From Mactromeris polynyma (lineage: Eukaryota > Mollusca > Bivalvia > Venerida > Mactridae): a DNA stretch of 64,000 nucleotides. Both the position numbers and the translations under genes were made by a program. Numbering within the stretch: the stretch's first letter is position 1; each line of letters starts with the position of its first letter. Positions 56,601 through 59,600 of the stretch are shown here, piece after piece. The notes below the pieces were generated by a model. It searched no databases. It was not told where the DNA came from and saw nothing but the letters and a program-made list of their open reading frames with translations. The DNA lies in NCBI GenBank assembly GCA_032209605.1, contig JASFXZ010000003.1, positions 9,798,807-9,862,806 on the forward strand, given 5' to 3'.

Positions 56601-59600
56601 TTTTCCATGCTAGAACTTTTTCCAATATTGGTCTTGGCTCCAATTTTTGTTGGCTTTTCCATGCAAGAACTTTTGCCAATATTGGTCTTGGCTCCATTTT
56701 TTGTTGGCTTTTCCATGCAATAACTTTTTCCAATATTGGTCTTGGCTCCATTTTTTGTTGGCTTTTCCATGCAATAACTTTTTCCAATATTGGTCTTGGC
56801 TCCATTTTTTGTTGGCTTTTCCATGCAATAACTTTTTCCAATATTGGTCTTGGCTCCATTTTTTGTTGGCTTTTCCATGCAATAACTTTTTCCAATATTG
56901 GTCTTGGCTCCATTTTTTGTTGGCTTTTCCATGCTAGAACTTTTTCCAATATTGGTCTTGGCTCCAATTTTTGTTGGCTTTTCCATGCAAGAACTTTTGC
57001 CAATATTGGTCTTGGCTCCATTTTTTGTTGGCTTTTCCATGCAATAACTTTTTCCAATATTGGTCTTGGCTCCATTTTTTGTTGGCTTTTCCATGCAATA
57101 ACTTTTTCCAATATTGGTCTTGGCTCCATTTTTTGTTGGCTTTTCCATGCAATAACTTTTTCCAATATTGGTCTTGGCTCCATTTTTTGTTGGCTTTTCC
57201 ATGCAATAACTTTTTCCAATATTGGTCTTGGCTCCATTTTTTGTTGGCTTTTCCATGCTAGAACTTTTTCCAATATTGCTCTTGGCTCCATTTTTGTTGG
57301 CTTTTCCATGCAAGAACTTTTGCCAATATTGGTCTTGGTTCTATTTTTTGTTGGCTTTTCCATGCAAGAACTTTTGCCAATATTGGTCTTGGCTCCATTT
57401 TTGTTGGCTTTTCCATGCTAGAACTTTTTCCAATATTGCTCTTGGCTCCATTTTTGTTGGCTTTTCCATGCTAGAACTTTTTCCAATATTGCTCTTGGCT
57501 CCATTTTTTGTTGGCTTTTCCATGCAAGAACTTTTGCCAATATTGGTCTTGGTTCTATTTTTTGTTGGCTTATCCTTGCAAGACCTTTTTCTCAGCAAAA
57601 CTCTTACATGATTTTGAAAAAATCTGAAAACTTTTGACTTTCCTATGCGACCCATTGTTAGTGAGTGGGTGTGCAACAAACAAATAATCTTATGTATTTC
57701 TATTTCATGACAGGTTATTAGGAAGTACCCTGTGGTCTATGACGAATCAATGAACACAGTACTCAGACAGGAGTTGATTCGTTTCAATGGTTTAACAAAA
57801 GTTGTCAGAGCATCCCTACAGAACCTTCAGAAAGCCATCAAGGGCCTTGTTGTGATGTCATCAGAACTTGAGGAAGTCTTTACCAGTATGATGAATGGTA
57901 AAGTGCCGGCTATGTGGGCAGCTAAATCATACCCTTCACTGAAGCCACTGGGTAGCTATGTGACTGATTTATTGGCGAGGTAAGTCTTTAAGGAGCCATG
58001 GTGCTCAAATACAGCATATGTTTTGTTCTAAAAAGAGTATGGCGGATTATCATCTTTGTGTGTGTGGGAATTCAATGCAGCGTCATCAGTAATATTTCAG
58101 TTATATACAGCGGTCAGTTGACCTAACCAGTGTTCTTGGGTTACCCACCAGTACTAAACTGTTGTTCCACAAGTAACTGACAACTTCCCCATGTAAATCA
58201 CAGGTGGAGACAAACGAATCCCTGTTTTCAGACCTTCCGCATCCTGATATGTTGGCCCTTATGACAGATTTGGGGCTCATATGGGGCTCCATTCCCCAAA
58301 AAAAGAAGTATATATTTACTCCCTACTTAGAAAGAAAAATCCCGTTCAGTAAAATTATTTAAAGTTTTAGCCTTATAAATACCCAAATTTGGTGATTCAT
58401 GATGCAATGTCCCCTATCAAAAGGACCCGCCATACTTACCCTCAAACTGAAAATAATGGCTGTATGCAGTCCAATGCTTTATGGAATGAGCTTACCTATT
58501 GGCTACTCTAAAATTAAAATGCCTGTCCGACAGCTGATTCACCATAATTTATAAGTCACATGATTTGCGGCTAGTGTGAACTTTTATTAAAAGAGTTATA
58601 TTGTTATAATATGCTAGAGATTCAGTATGATTTTATCTGCCAGTTTGTCATAAAATTATATTGATTGTCAATACAGTGTATATGAACAAAAAATATTTCC
58701 CTACCTATCTATAGGTTCGTACGTTACTGTACTGAACATGTCATTATATTGAATTTGATCACTGACATGAGTTGTACGTTGCTGTTCTGAACATGTCAAA
58801 ATATTGAATTTGATCACTGACATGATTCGTATGTTGCTGTACTGAACATGTCATTATATTGAATTTGATCACTGACATGATTCGTATGTTGCTGTACAGA
58901 ACATGTCATTATATTGAATTTGATCACTGACATGATTTGTATGTTGCTGTACAGAACATGTCATTATATTGAATTTGATCACTGACATGATTTGTATGCT
59001 GCTGTACAGAACATGTCATTATATTGAATTTGATCACTGACATGATTCGTATTTTGCTGTTCTTAACATGTCATTATATTGAATTTGATCACTGACATGA
59101 TTTGTAATGATGTAGATTCATTCTAAACAGATTAGTGTTGTTAAGTGAATATTTTGTTGTAATGAATGTATGAATGACAGTGTTGACTGTACATGTTTGT
59201 ACCATTACAGATTGAAGTTCTTCAGAGATTGGATTGAAAGTGGAGCTCCAGAATCATTCTGGTTGTCTGGATTCTACTTCACACAGTCTTTCCTCACTGG
59301 TATGTGGTAATATTTCACTCTACTGAATGGTAAAGATATACAGTAAAACCTCAATAATAAGACCACCATTGGGACCCTTGAAAACTGGTCGTCTTATTGA
59401 AGTGTTCTTAATATTGAGGTTGCAATAAGAGCAAAACAGTGAAAATGGACTTGAATTGTTTTGACTTATTATTGAGGTGGTTTTACTGTATTAACATTCA
59501 AAGTCTACCATATGTTTGAAGACAAGTCTCTGAAAACTGGTCTACAATATGTGTATGACTTGTGGATATGTCTGAGAATTGCACTGAATAAATAATAAAA

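Noticed and set aside
56272..57421. Long open frames on both strands (up to 363 codons) as genes for repetitive proteins
   Set aside because: They are the 54-bp minisatellite read in several frames. The same tract is open on both strands and lies inside a dynein intron.
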